Shown piece after piece: positions 43,942 to 54,495 of a stretch of 64,000 nt of DNA; position 1 is the stretch's first letter, and each line of letters starts with the position of its first letter. The position numbers and the translations under genes were made by a program. Source of the DNA: Atherinomorus stipes (Eukaryota > Chordata > Actinopteri > Atheriniformes > Atherinidae); contig JALJCO010007140.1 of assembly GCA_023101725.1 (NCBI GenBank), positions 33,501 through 97,500 of the forward strand, read 5' to 3'. The notes under the pieces were generated by a model. It did not search any database. It was not told where the DNA came from and saw only the letters and a program-made list of their open reading frames with translations.

Positions 43942-44114
43942 GGGGGGGTTCCCTAAGCCGGACTCACTATCGAAAGACTACACCCCCACACTAGGTCTTC
44001 CTCCGGCTCATCATATCTCATTCTTTCTTTCAATCAATCAATCAATCAATCCTTTATCATCATCATCATCGTCATCATCACTCCTTTTGTTGTGGCGTGG
44101 TCCTTGCTAGTGAA
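43942..44114 (+). repeat. Split direct repeat B2
   Basis: Second copy of B1, differing by CACTATCGAAAG versus CACAACCGATAG and by the length of the CAAT tract. It forms the right end of the element against L1 sequence. Confidence 0.9.
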
Positions 44115-44287
44115 ACTGCCTGCAACATATAGATCTTGCAAGGTTGCTAGTCCCTTATGTTTCCACTGTGTAAAAACTCCATCTTGTATACCAGGAATAA
44201 ATGCATGATTGTTACATATTGGACTGTTTAAATAAGTATTAGGGATTTTAAGGTATGACCTGAATTGTTTCCAAATATCTAGAGTAG
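44115..44287 (-). pseudogene. L1 ORF2p segment between two insertions
   Basis: The minus strand reads DIWKQFRSYLKIPNTYLNSP, ICNNHAFIPGIQDGVFTQWK and GLATLQDLYVAGSF, a conserved part of L1 ORF2 C-terminal to the RT. It joins the RT side at 44683 and the C-terminal side at 38682. Confidence 0.85.
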
Positions 44288-44682
44288 GGATGGTGAATAC
44301 GAAGCTTCATGAGACACTGAGACATTTTGACACAGCTGCAAGAGATCGACAGAAGTCTCGAGAATTTGAGACGTGAGATGAGCTCCATCTGCTGGCTGTA
44401 GATGTGTACTGCAGTGAGGGAAGGGCTGAGGAGGTGTTTTGTTCACAAAATGGGGGAAAAAAAAAAAAAATAATAATCTTTTATTAGTTATTTTTTTGAT
44501 GATAAATATAGGAATGATTTTATGAAAAAATAATTATTACAACAAATAAAACAGAGAGTGAAAAAAAAGAGAAAAAAAAAAAATTCAATAGATCATGAGA
44601 GGGGAAGGGCGGGTGGGGGGGGGGTGGAGATCAAAAAAAGAAGCGGGAGGGCATAAGATGGAGGGGGGCGGGGGATATCTAT
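44288..44682. mobile_element. 0.4-kb insert in the L1, hAT-like left end
   Basis: L1 sequence stops at CTAGAGTA (44280-44287) and resumes with TTAGAGTA (about 44683), an 8-bp near-duplication. The insert starts GGGATGGTGAATACGAAGCTTC, resembling fish hAT-type ends. Its right side is A- and G-rich (poly-A near 44460 and 44570, then GGGCGGGTGGGGGGGGGGTG) and lacks a matching TIR. It could be a damaged hAT MITE or two successive small inserts. Confidence 0.5.
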
Positions 44683-46320
44683 TTAGAGTATTAAAGATTA
44701 CCATATTTTCACTATACAGCTTCATTTCAATCTTAGATGGGCTGTTCATCAGTGCACACAGGGATGTTCCATTACATGACGCCTGTTCAATATAGATCCA
44801 TTCTGGGGTTTCAATATCATTTTCTGAGGGTGTTTCTCTCCACCAGGCAATGTTATGAAGATGAGCCACAAAATAATATCTTTTAAAGTTAGGGAGACCA
44901 AGACCCCCTTCCGACTTTGACTTGATAAAGTGTTTCTTGGTTATTCTAACTGATTTATAGTTCCACAATAAAAGGAATAATTATTGAATCTAGCTTTTCA
45001 AATAACTTTAAAGGTACAAGGGCTGGAATAGATTGAAATAAGTATAAAAAACATGGGAGTGTTACCATCTTGATGGCATTAATTTTTCATATAAGGGAAG
45101 TGTCTTCCAAAATGCTAGATTCCCCTTAAGTTCAGCCACTTTTTTATGCCAATTTACTGGCAGCAATTCCTCCGATTGCCTTGTGATAATAGTTCCCAAA
45201 TACTTGATGTGATTATATGCTACTTTAAACTGGACTGTGTCTAGGAATGATTGGTCAATAGTAGTAAGTGGCATAAGTTCGCTTTTACTCCAATTTATTG
45301 TGAATCCAGAAAAAGCACTGAAGGAATTCAAAAGATCTAACAGATGAGGGACTAAAGTCTCAGGGTCGGCTAAAAACAAAAGTACATCATCAGCGTATAA
45401 GGAAATGTGTTGTCGACCTTCTACAGTAATAGGGGCTATTTCAGTACTTTGTCGAATGCTTATGGCAAGAGGCTCCATGGCTAATGCAAACAAATAAGGG
45501 GACAGGGGACATCCCTGTCTCGTCCCACGTTGCAGCTGAAAAGGTTCTGATACGGTTTGATTTGTAATTATTGCGGCCTCAGGCTTTGCAGATAAAATTT
45601 TCACCCAATTTAAAAAATTATTCCCAAAACCAAACTCTTTGAGGGTTGCAAACATATACGGCCACTCAATTTGGTAGAAAGCTCTTTGAGCATCAAGTGA
45701 GATCAGACATGTCTCTGTGTCCTGTTTCCTGTATATAATGTTAAACAGTCGTCTTAAATTAGATGTTATGTGTCTGTTTGGCATGAATCCTGTTTGATCT
45801 TTATGGATAATTGAGCCTATATGCTTCTTAAGTCTGTTTGCCATAATCTTGCTTATTATTTTAGTCTCAATAGGAATGAGAGATACTGGACGATAAGAAC
45901 CGACATCCAACTTGTCTCTCCCCGGTTTCGGTATCAAGGTTATATTCGCCTTGTACATCGTTGGAGGAAGTTCTGCTTGCATACTGGAATGTTTGATCAT
46001 ACGAAGCATTATGGGGCTGAGTATATCCTTGAAAGCCTTGTAGAATTCGGCACTAAAACCATCTGGTCCTGCACACTTACTGTTAGGTAACTGACTAATC
46101 ACCTCATTTAACTCCTCCAATTAAATTTCCCCCTCTAGCAAATCCGTAGCCTCTTCACTTAGTTTAGGAAGCCCAGCGTTTGTTAAAAACTCATTTAATG
46201 CAGCAGTATTTATCTCTTTCTGAGATTTGTAGACATCCTGGTAGAATTCAACAAACCGATTATTTAATGTTTTTGCTTCAGTTAAAATAGTACCATTTTT
46301 AGATCGGATCCTGTGTTGTT
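44683..46320 (-). pseudogene. L1 ORF2p reverse transcriptase region
   Basis: A 352-codon frame (46120-45062) carries the RT domain: NSKCAGPDGFSAEFYKAF, YRPVSLIPIETKIISKIMAN, the QTGFMPNRHI motif, GTRQGCPLSPYLFALAMEPL and the catalytic YADDVLLFLADP. The adjoining frames hold the upstream LTEAKTLNNRFVEFYQDVY segment (46290-46121, separated by one stop) and the downstream GGLGLPNFKRYYFVAHL segment (44968-44690, one frame change). Motifs are intact, but stops between frames show decay. The catalytic Asp pair is present. Confidence 0.9.
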
Positions 46321-47605
46321 TTTTGTTTCTCTTCCGGCTGTCAGCGAGTGCAGACGTGCTTTCCTCTGCCCCCTCCCTCCCTGCTTTCCTCTGCTCCCTT
46401 CCTCCCTGTTTTCCCAGCAATCTTTGTCTTGTCTCCTCTGAGCCTCTCTCTGCATTTTTCTCCTAAATCCTAAAACTTCAACTATGGATCTGGACGGCGG
46501 GTCTCTCAACACAACGGATAATATTTTTTTACCCAGAGACAAGGTGCAGGGGGCGGCATCTTGTCCGGACGGGACGGTCCCAGCAGGTCACACTAAGACC
46601 TGTACATGTTTGGATTTATGATAACTGGGTTCCTGCTGATTGGAGCTGTCGGGTTCCTGGTTCATCGGGAAATTCTGAAGCTGACGGCAGCTGTGGGCAG
46701 GCGGCCGTCCGAGCTGTTACTCCGAGCCATCAACACTCAGACTCAAACTTTGCGCATGTTGACTCGCGTGGATGCCCTGTGGGGCAAACTGGGGACGATG
46801 TCTGACAGCATAAAGGATGTTGGGTTCCACCTGGAGCAGTTGGAGACTTGGATTGGGGGTAATTAACACAAATGTGGCTGATTTGGTCGCCTCTGAGACC
46901 TGCTGAAGACTTTACAGGCAGACGGAAACATGCCTCCGTCTGGACCCAAACTACCTCCTTATCTCAATCTGGTCCCCGGGAGCGGCCTTGCAGCTGCTCC
47001 TTAACTCCCACATGTCCTTGGAGAAACTGCGGAAGTGAAGCTCTGCAACCCCCCCCCCCCGAGAACCGTTGGGACTCTCTGAAGGCCGTTTCTATCATGT
47101 GTGTGTGAGCCGCTGTCTCTCGCTTACGCACACACATTTTCACGACACTGATGCGCACATCCCACTGCACTGCTGGTCCTTCTTCTTACCCCCCCCCCTG
47201 CTGGACAGACTGAGCTGATGGGTGCTGCCGCCCCCTCGCTCTGCTGTTGGGGGGGAAACCCCGCCCCCTCGCTCTGCTGTTGGGGGGGAAACCCCGCCCT
47301 TCCTGCCCACCATGTGTCTATGTTGTGACTGTCGAGTTCGTGCTTCTCTGTACTGGTGTGTGTTTTTTTGTCTCTAAGGTCTCCACCTGCATATGTGGAG
47401 AGTTCGGAGACCTCTTTTTTTACCACCAACCCATCTTTCCTCATGTTACCGTTTTCTTTCTGCAAAGGTGCCCTGTGAGGGACTGCGTGACCACGGTCTG
47501 CCTGATCCTGTCTGTTATGTTCTTGTGTTTGTGTGTCTTGGACGGGTTGTACTGAAACATGAATTTCCCCTCGGGGATCAATAAAGTATCTTTATCTTAT
47601 CTTAT
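46321..47605 (+). mobile_element. 1.3-kb retroelement with LINE-type tail, carrying a small ORF
   Basis: It interrupts L1 ORF2 between the segments encoding QATRVIHKI (right side) and RIRSKNGTILTEA (left side). Its right end is AATTTCCCCTCGGGGATCAA, TAAAGTATC and an ATCTT tract, the tail used by fish L2-type LINEs, so it was probably mobilised by that machinery. The target duplication is diverged (ATCCTGTGTTG / ATCTTATGTATT at best). The interior contains a CT-rich leader, a short membrane-protein-like frame, runs of C, and a tandem duplicate of CCGCCCCCTCGCTCTGCTGT at about 47230-47290. No RT is encoded. Confidence 0.7.
46606..46866 (+). CDS. Small single-pass membrane protein-like ORF in the retroelement
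   Basis: This 86-codon frame starts MFGFMITGFLLIGAVGFLVH: a hydrophobic segment of about 18 residues followed by basic residues, then an amphipathic helical tail (LLRAINTQTQTLRMLTRVDA, LEQLETWIGGN). A preceding frame from 46484 (MDLDGGSLNTTDNIFLPRDK, 45 codons, with Cys residues and an NTT sequon near its start) overlaps its start in a different phase. A single slip could once have joined them into an N-out membrane protein. No family is recognised. Whether it is translated is unknown. It could be a captured host gene piece or an element-specific ORF. Confidence 0.35.
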   Translation: MFGFMITGFLLIGAVGFLVHREILKLTAAVGRRPSELLLRAINTQTQTLRMLTRVDALWGKLGTMSDSIKDVGFHLEQLETWIGGN

Positions 47606-48740
47606 GTATTACCCGTGTTGCCTGTAAATTTCTAAGTTGCCGAGCCAGTAATTTGTGTGGTTTGTCTGGCAGTTCAAAGTGTTTTTGCTTAATCTGATTC
47701 AGTATTCTGATGGTCTTCTTAGAGAGGATGGAGTTATATTCACCTTTGAGTGAAATAATTTTCTTTAGTGTTGCAGAATTTAGTTTTGACTTGTATTTTA
47801 TCTCTAAATCTGTGATTAAGCGCTCAATTTCAATTAATCTTCTTCTGTCTTCTCTGTTTTTCCTTGTTGTATAGGATATATCACCTCTGATAACAGCCTT
47901 GAACGCTTCCCACAAGGTTGAGTCTGATACATTACCTATATCATTTTCTGAAAAAAAAAAGGGTTATTTTTTCTTTGATATATGCGCAAAACGAGTCATC
48001 ATTCAGTAAAGTATTGTTGAATCTCCAAGAATATGAGCCTTTGTCTATTCTTAAATGAAGATCCAATGACAATGGAGAGTGGTCGGATATGAGTCTACCA
48101 TGGTATTTGACCGCCTTTACCAACTGCAATAAACTGGAGTCAATGACAAATATATCAATTCTGGAGTATGATTTATGTACTGCTGAATAAAAGGAATATT
48201 CTTTTTCCAAAGGGCGTAGGCTTCTCCATGCGTCAACTAAACTGAGATTCTTCAAATAATTATTTAATGCTGCAGATTTGCTTTTAAGAGTACGGTTTGG
48301 ATAAGTATCTATTGTTGGATTCAGGACACAGTTATAATCTCCACCTATGATTATTTTAGACGAAATGGGATCAGGGATTAAGTCAATTATCTTTTTAAAA
48401 AATGAGGGATCATCATAATTCGGGCCAAATAAATTAATCAAGGTGACATCAACACAGTTTATTTCCCCAGTGACTATTATGTATCTACCGTTAGTGTCCG
48501 AAATAGTTTGTTTATGAACAAATGGAACATGCCTCCTAATGATAATGGCCACTCCTCTCGTTTTTGTAGTGAAATTTGATTGATAAATGTGGGCTGCCCA
48601 TCTTGGTTTTTAAAAGTGCTTTTGCTATATGTTTGACATGAGTTTCTTTGCAAGTACACTATGTCAGCTTGTAATTGCTTGACATGAGTAAATACCTTAT
48701 GCCTTTTAACTGGATTATTCAATCCAGCGGACATTCCAGC
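47606..48740 (-). pseudogene. L1 ORF2p apurinic endonuclease region
   Basis: Starting near 48740 the minus strand gives GLNNPVKRHKVFTHVKQLQA and DIVYLQ, then RRHVPFVHKQ, IIIGGDYNCVLNPTID, SRIDIFVIDSS and LISDHSPLSLDLHL. These are the characteristic blocks of the APE-type endonuclease that nicks target DNA, including the catalytic Asp/Asn of GGDYN and the His of SDHSP. Downstream frames (47915-47606) cover the linker EYNSILSKKTIRILNQIKQK. Frames break near 48550 and 47930. Confidence 0.88.
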
Positions 48741-49089
48741 TGAGCAGACGTATCGTGTCCCTGCCCGACCTCACCCGTCATTCATCCAATAGCCTCTGTG
48801 CCAATTACAATGTTGTCTGTGATATCCAAAGCCACTCTAATGAAAATCCCGTATTATAAGAGCATCTGAAACAAACAAAAATATTCCCCGAACATCCCCA
48901 GTGCAGAACCTAAACAAGAAAAGAAACGTAACAAGTTCCCCTTCCCAGACCCTTCAAGGGGTAAAACCGATAACATTACGTACACGTCGTTCAACTCACA
49001 ACTGCTGTAACGTCGTTGTTCCTCGTCCGTTTTAACCCGTTTAGATTACCCCCTCCCGCCCCCCCCCCCCCCCTTTGATTAGTGTTTTC

Positions 49090-49120
<31 letters not shown>

Positions 49121-49206
49121 ACCCCAACATGCTTGAACTTATGGTTATTAATAGTCCAAAATATTTTACCCATGTAAGACCGATATATAGGCCTATCCGA
49201 CCCATC

Positions 49207-50046
49207 GCCCTACTGTCCAGCTGCAGGCCAGTTGTCAACGGTGTCAGACAGATACCTTTCCGCAGCTTCAGGCGTCCCAAATGACTTTGTTTCTCTTCCT
49301 TCCTGCACCATCGCAATGAATGTAGCATGGTATCGGAATCCATACCGTATGCCTGCGGATCTGCACTTGGTCTTGATGTTATCAAAGCGATGCCGCTGCT
49401 TCAGCACATCCTCCCCCAGGTCTGGATAAATGTAGACTCTTTTCCCCTCGTACTCCAGCGATGATTGTCTGGCGAGACCCAGGACGCGCTCCTTGACTTG
49501 GTAATGATGTTTGCGTGCCACCAATGCTCTTGGTCTCTCGTTGTTTGGCTTTTGTAGTGTTCAATGAGCTCTGTCTATTTTTATTGGTTCAGCAAAGTTA
49601 TTTTTTCCCAAGATGGTTGGCAACAGTTCAGCCACAAAATCTGTTGGTCTGCCTTTCTCTGATTTTTCTGGGATGCCAATTATACGTACATTATTACGTC
49701 TTGACCGACCTTCTAAATCACACGTTTTCTCCCGCAGCCTTTTACACTCTGCAGCTAGCTCTGTGTAGCGTGTCTCCAAGCTAGCTAGTTGGGTTTCGTG
49801 TGCGCTCGTCGCCTGCTCCGCTGTAGCAAGTCTGTTAGTGATGTCAGTCAAAGATCCCTGTACCTGTGCCAAAGTCTGCGACGTAACATCAAACTTCTGG
49901 TTTACTGTGGTACTCAGGCTTTGTATGGCATCCATACCGTCTTGAATACTAGGCAAATTGTTACTAGCCTTGTCATCTTCCTCATTAGCATGATGGTCCG
50001 CTCCAGGCTGCTCCGCCTTGTCATTTTTCTTCGATTTATTCGGCAT
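49207..50046 (-). pseudogene. L1 ORF1p (coiled coil plus RRM-like fold), frameshifted
   Basis: The first frame (50046-49561) begins MPNKSKKNDKAEQPGADHHA, followed by a long coiled coil (about residues 35-115) and the RRNNVRIIGIPEKSEKGRPT block that opens the Transposase_22 domain. After a frameshift near 49545 the rest continues as HHYQVKERVLGLARQSS, YPDLGEDVLKQRHRFDNIKT and RYGFRYHATFI. It ends with the stop at 49210. The protein would bind L1 RNA in a trimer. The spacer to ORF2 (48741-49206) includes homopolymer C and T runs at 49060-49121. Confidence 0.88.
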
Positions 50047-50197
50047 TGCTCTTAAGTTAGCCTTCGATAGTCTCGGCTCGGGTGCTGTGAATTTAAATTT
50101 AAGAGATTGTTTTCAAGTAGTTAGTTATTTAATTATTGGGGGGGGGGGAGAGCTCTCTGGAAAGCTGCTCACTCCATGTTCGCCGGAACCGGAAGTC
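50047..50197 (-). promoter_or_regulatory. Probable L1 5' leader/promoter
   Basis: The minus strand starts with CGACTTCCGGTTCCGGCGAA and then CATGGAGTGAGCAGC. ACTTCCGG is an ETS-type site, a plausible internal promoter element for a LINE. This is short (about 150 bp) and assignment rests on position and motif only. Confidence 0.4.
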
Positions 50198-50357
50198 GCA
50201 ACTTTCAATTTTAAGATAATATTTACCGGCCATTGGCCAGTCTGTGCCCTAAAGAAGCTTAACGTAACGCCAAAAGAAAATGCAACAAAAAAATTTTTTG
50301 TACCTTTTTTAAATACTCCAGGGATCTGATAACCCTGCACAAAAAAAAAAAAATGGA

Positions 50358-50476
50358 TGAGCGACAACTGAACCAAAAAGGTCCATAAAAGTCCACAAAA
50401 ACTTGTCAATATTCCTCCATACTGCTCGTCCAACGTGATCCACGTGTCCTGAGTGGGTAGCGTCCAGAATTTACTA
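50358..50476 (-). repeat. Dispersed repeat, one arm of an inverted pair flanking the hAT element
   Basis: The reverse complement reads TTCTGGACGCTACCCACTCA to GGACCTTTTTGGTTCAGT and is nearly identical to plus-strand 56641-56755. Confidence 0.8.
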
Positions 50477-50796
50477 GAAACCACTAGGGATGTAACGATA
50501 TCCACATCTCACGGTACGATATTACCTCGATATTGTGGGGAGGCTCACGATAACAACAATGATGGCATAAAATGCTTTGACCAGTCATTGTAACAATATT
50601 GTCAAATTCAAGCTCGTGACATTTTGACCTGCTTGAAAAACCTTTGCTGAAAAAATCCAACATATATTTATTGAGAAGACAGCTCAGGTACTAGATTAAA
50701 TAAACTCAAGCAGCATTAAAACAGCTTATTTACTAAGTAAAAAGACCCAGGCACAAAGAAACTGCCTCGTCTTTAGTAGTCAGTAATTTTAAAACA

Positions 50797-50960
50797 AATT
50801 AAAGCCGCAAGCGGCGTTGAAGGCCCTCGCACCTCTGGCGGCGCTCTGGCCTATGCACCGCGTAGTCCGTGTCACTTAACAACTCTGTGCTGAATTTCAT
50901 GCCAGCAGTCCGTTGTGCTGGCTGGGGGTGACCATTTGAAGCTTTCTAGGAGGTAATTCT
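50797..50960. repeat. Fish dispersed repeat fragment with GCCGCAAGCGGCG head
   Basis: AATTAAAGCCGCAAGCGGCG and GAAGGCCCTCGCACC form the conserved head of a repeat abundant in fish; the palindrome GCCGC-AAG-CGGCG is striking. It belongs to the same broad family as 10451-13987. Confidence 0.6.
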
Positions 50961-51605
50961 GTCTGCTGACGCATGAAAACGGGTTATTCTTCTTGATTGT
51001 TTCCCAAACACTCCCTGCATCAAAAGTACTGTAGTTTGTTATATTATCTTTCTTTTTAGTCACAAAAGAATTAATTCACGCATTTATTTGAAGAATAACT
51101 TAATTAAATCAAGAGATCAGTGTAAATGAAATACTCCTCACAAATTACCAAACAAAAATTAAATTCTGAGCCATAGAAACTTCTATTTTGTACACAGACC
51201 AAGTAAATAAGTGAGTGCTTACAGCTGCCAACATTGTTGTCACTTCAAACAAGGAGCATATAGTGGAAATTATTTTCCAAGAGGAGGCTCAGTCAGATGT
51301 AATGCAAAATCACCAGATGATTTTTTTGATGACGATGACGATGATGGCGTAACTGTGCACGGTCTCTCAGGCGATCACATCATCTCTCGGCGATTCACAA
51401 TGGCCAAGATCGAATGATCTGAAGACAGGATCGATTTCACATCCCTAAAACTTATCCAACACATGTCCATGTAAATGAGTTCAGGATCTGTGGCAAGTTT
51501 GGCAGAGATCAACCTTTTATATGTTATTTTGAGCTACTTTCTGTTGGCATCGAGTTGGGGCCACATTCACCATGGTTACATTTGGCAAATACACCTGAGG
51601 TTTAG

Positions 51606-52365
51606 ACTGTAGTGTTGAATGATCTCAGCTTCCTTAAGAGGTAGAGTCTGCTCTGACCTTTCTTGTAGATGTAGTCAGTGTTGCATTTCCAGTCTAGTCT
51701 GTTGTCCAGCTGAACTCCAGGTATTTGTAGTTCTCCACCACCTCCACCTCCTCTTCCAGGATGTAGACAGGACTATGCTGCTTATTCTTGCTCCTCCTGA
51801 AGTCAACAATCATCTCTTTAGTCTTGCTGGTATTTAAGAAGAGCTGATTGTTACCATTTCACAAACTGACTGACCAGTTCCCTGTACTCGGCTTCTTGTC
51901 CATCACTGATGTCCACAACTGCAGAGTCATCAGAGTATTTCTGCAGATGACAGGACTCAGAGTTGTACTGGAAGTCTGAGGTGTACAGTGTAAAGAGGAA
52001 TGGTGAGAGTACAGTTCCTTGTGGTGCTCCAGTGCTGCTGATCACCATCTCAGACACACAACCTTTTAGTCTCACAAACTGTGGTCTGTTTGTTAGGTAG
52101 TTGTAAATCCAGGTGGTTGTTGAGGATCCACCTGGAAGTTCTGGAGCTTCTCACATAGTAATGCAGGCAGAATAGTATTAAAGGCACTTGAAAAAATCAA
52201 AGAACATGACCCTCAAAGTGCTGCCTGACTGGTCCAGATGAGAGTGGGCTCTCTGAAGCAAGAAGATGATGGCGTCTTCAACTCCAAGCCCTTTACGATA
52301 TGCAAACTGTAATGGGTCCTGAAAGATGTTCACTTGCTTGTTGAGGTGAGCCAGTAAGAGTAAGA
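51606..52365 (-). pseudogene. L2/jockey-type LINE RT fragment
   Basis: The minus strand shows LNKQVNIFQDPLQF- and DFSSAFN-type remnants, GAPQGTVLSPFLFTLYTSDF (motif B), and the catalytic box KYSDDSAVVDISDGQEAEYR with ELVSQFVKW. The KEMIVDFRRSKNK and NYKYL segments near 51620-51830 follow. It is the same family as 19745-21690 and very similar in sequence, but truncated at both ends and inserted in dispersed repeat inside the hAT element. Here the YSDD box is intact, unlike in the other copy. Confidence 0.82.
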
Positions 52366-53935
52366 AAAACCGCAGTTCCTGTCACCAGGAGGCGGAGCTA
52401 AGGCGCATTGTGTTCCATGGTGAGGGGCAGCGTTTGAGGCCCCGCCGTCCACATGCTTTGTCCTATGAAAAAGCTTTTGATAACTTTTGATCACACATGC
52501 CTTGGGAACATTCTGACCAATTTTGGTGGCCGTACGGTAAACGCCCTAGGACAAGTTCGTTCAAACGCGTGGTGACTTAATGCCAAAATGGTGACTGTAA
52601 CAATGGGGGCGGGGCTATGACATAATAAAAATATTGACATGTTTATGTGTTCAAGGTCATATTGGCATCTCACTCAAGAGTTTTGGTTCAGATATCTCAT
52701 TTTATGCGGGAGTTATATGAGATTGATTTTTCATGGCGAGACATCAAACTTTCAGGCCCCGCCCAGTCCACATGCTTTGACTTATGAAAAATCTTTTGAT
52801 AACTTTTGATGACACATGTCTTGGGAACACTCTGACCGATTTTGGTGGCCCTACCATTAAAGCCCTAGGACAAGTTCGTTCAAATGCGAGGTGAGTAAGA
52901 GGATTTTTTGTTCGCCCTGTCATGTAGAACATGTGTACTTATTTTCATAAAGATTGATAGGATGCAGTGGCGGGGCAGTCAAAATAGGTGGCGCTGTTTC
53001 GCGATTTTGCCTCAAACATGCCCAAACACCCCATAATATGTAAATTTCCCCATTCCATTGGGGGGGTAGCCAAAATTTGGTGAGTTTTTGAACATGTTCA
53101 GACCCCCAAAAGACCTCCTGTTTTTAGAAGTGGATGAAGCATGGAAAAATTAAAAAATATTCATTAAAAATAGAAAGTTGGTCTAAAAATCATCGAAATA
53201 TTCATACATGAACAGAATAGTTTTCGCAATGCTATGAATTTTTTAGGTATATGTCAAATTAAAATTTTTAGATTTAAAAATTGTTAAACATTTCTTGCAT
53301 TTAATGAGAAAGTATAAATAATTCTTAAAAATCAATACTTTGATCAAACTTGTTCAAACGCAAGATACTTTACAAGGTCTATTAAGACTACCATTGTTGC
53401 AATTTTGGTGGGAATTGAGTGATCCATTACAGAGATCCACATGTTGAGCTAATTTGCATACTTGTGAAAAAGTAGAGTGTGCGACTTGTCTGTAGAACAC
53501 AAGTCCCAGCGAGTGAAATGTTCAGGAGGATTCAGTGAATATATCCTCCAAATCTTAGCTCTGTAGGACAAACGCATGATTTTTCATCATTTTCTGAAAT
53601 TTGGAGGCGTGACCACATTCTTTTGCTCATAAGTCCCGCCCACTTTTGACAATCATAACCATATTCTAGGATTATGTTCAGGACGTCTATGTGGATATAC
53701 GTAGTGATTTTGGTGCATATCCGTGCAGCCGTTTTTGGCGCTATAAACAACTTTAAACTACTCTCAATTGTAGCGCCCCCTAGAGTTGGAATTTTTTCCA
53801 AAATCGTCACACACGTAGATATTGCAATTCCCTACTTGGTCATTGAATTTCATGTCATTATCTCTTTTCGTTTTCAAGTTATGACCGTTTTTGTGGTCAT
53901 GGCGTCACAAGTCTGTCTACGCCCTGCAGCGTAGC
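52366..53935. repeat. Fish dispersed repeats
   Basis: Two diverged copies of a unit with the landmarks CAGGAGGCGGAGCTAAGG, GGCCCCGCCCAGTCCACATG, GATAACTTTTGATSACACAT and GTTCGTTCAAAYGCG. The stretch GGGGGGGTAGCCAAAATTTG at about 53061 also occurs at 13859. From 53170 on is a related but more diverged block (TAGCGCCCCCTAGAG at 53771). No coding evidence. Confidence 0.6.
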
Positions 53936-54495
53936 CTGTCTGTCGTGGTGGGGGGGTACTTTAATGGACGGTACATTGGCTGGAGGAGGCACGGCAGTTT
54001 GGTTTTGGGTGGGAGATTTAGATTAAGGGTGGAGGCGTGGTAGGGAATTTGGAAGGAGTTTTTTAGAATGTGCCTAGGATAAGTGTGTCTGTAGCGGGGG
54101 TAAAAGAGAAAATGATTAAGAAAAAAAGTAAAGTATGATTTTAAAATGATAAACATTAAAAATATTTATGATTAAAAAGAGAGATAGAGCCGTGCAGATT
54201 TGAACTTTAGAGGAAAATTATGTGTGAATGCAGCTGAGAAGGTGGGTCTTTAACTGGATTAAATAACTAAGTGTTTAGTGTCTGAGCTTTCCGGGAGTTT
54301 GTTAGAGAAAGAATAATAATGACAGAATAATTTAATGAGAAAAAAGACGGAATATCTCTGACACAAAACTGATTTGTGGGCGGCGAGGTCTGGAGGCTGT
54401 AATCCTGCTGCAGGGATCAGGTTACTAACTTGATGCAGACAGTTTCTGCCGTGCTGGTTAAACCATACAAGCTGTTTCAGAGACGCAGACTCTTA
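53936..54495. other. Region without a recognised feature
   Basis: Anonymous DNA within the hAT element. Short open frames lack motifs. Nothing can be supported. Confidence 0.35.

Larger units (their letters stand above)
38683..44114 (+). mobile_element. Ngaro/DIRS-order tyrosine-recombinase retrotransposon, degenerate
   Basis: The element has the diagnostic split direct repeats A1-interior-B1-A2-B2: A1 38683-38817 equals A2 43577-43711, and B1 43398-43576 equals B2 43942-44114. B1 joins A2 directly, the arrangement used by Ngaro/PAT elements. The interior holds a low-complexity gag-like region, RNase H-like remnants (about 41560-41990) and a tyrosine-recombinase C-terminus with HSFRIGAATTA (about 43225-43370). 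The junctions with the surrounding L1 show no target duplication beyond one or two bases, as expected for recombinase-mediated insertion. Conserved RT motifs were not found, and many stops are present, so it is not autonomous. Confidence 0.85.
37308..50197 (-). mobile_element. Full-length L1-type LINE carrying three nested insertions
   Basis: In minus-strand order the pieces are: 5' leader (50197-50047), ORF1 (50046-49207), spacer, ORF2 endonuclease (48740-47606), RT (46320-44683), C-terminal pieces (44287-44115 and 38682-37878), and 3' UTR (37877-37308) with a CA/TA tract at 37497-37625. The protein similarity resumes exactly where each insert ends, so this is one copy. Its flanks are a near-perfect duplication GCAACTTTAAATTTT (37293) / GCAACTTTCAATTTT (50198). 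Inserts are 38683-44114 (Ngaro-like), 44288-44682 (small) and 46321-47605 (retroelement). Without them the copy would be about 5.8 kb, a normal L1 length. The ORFs contain several frameshifts and stops, so it is inactive. Confidence 0.85.
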
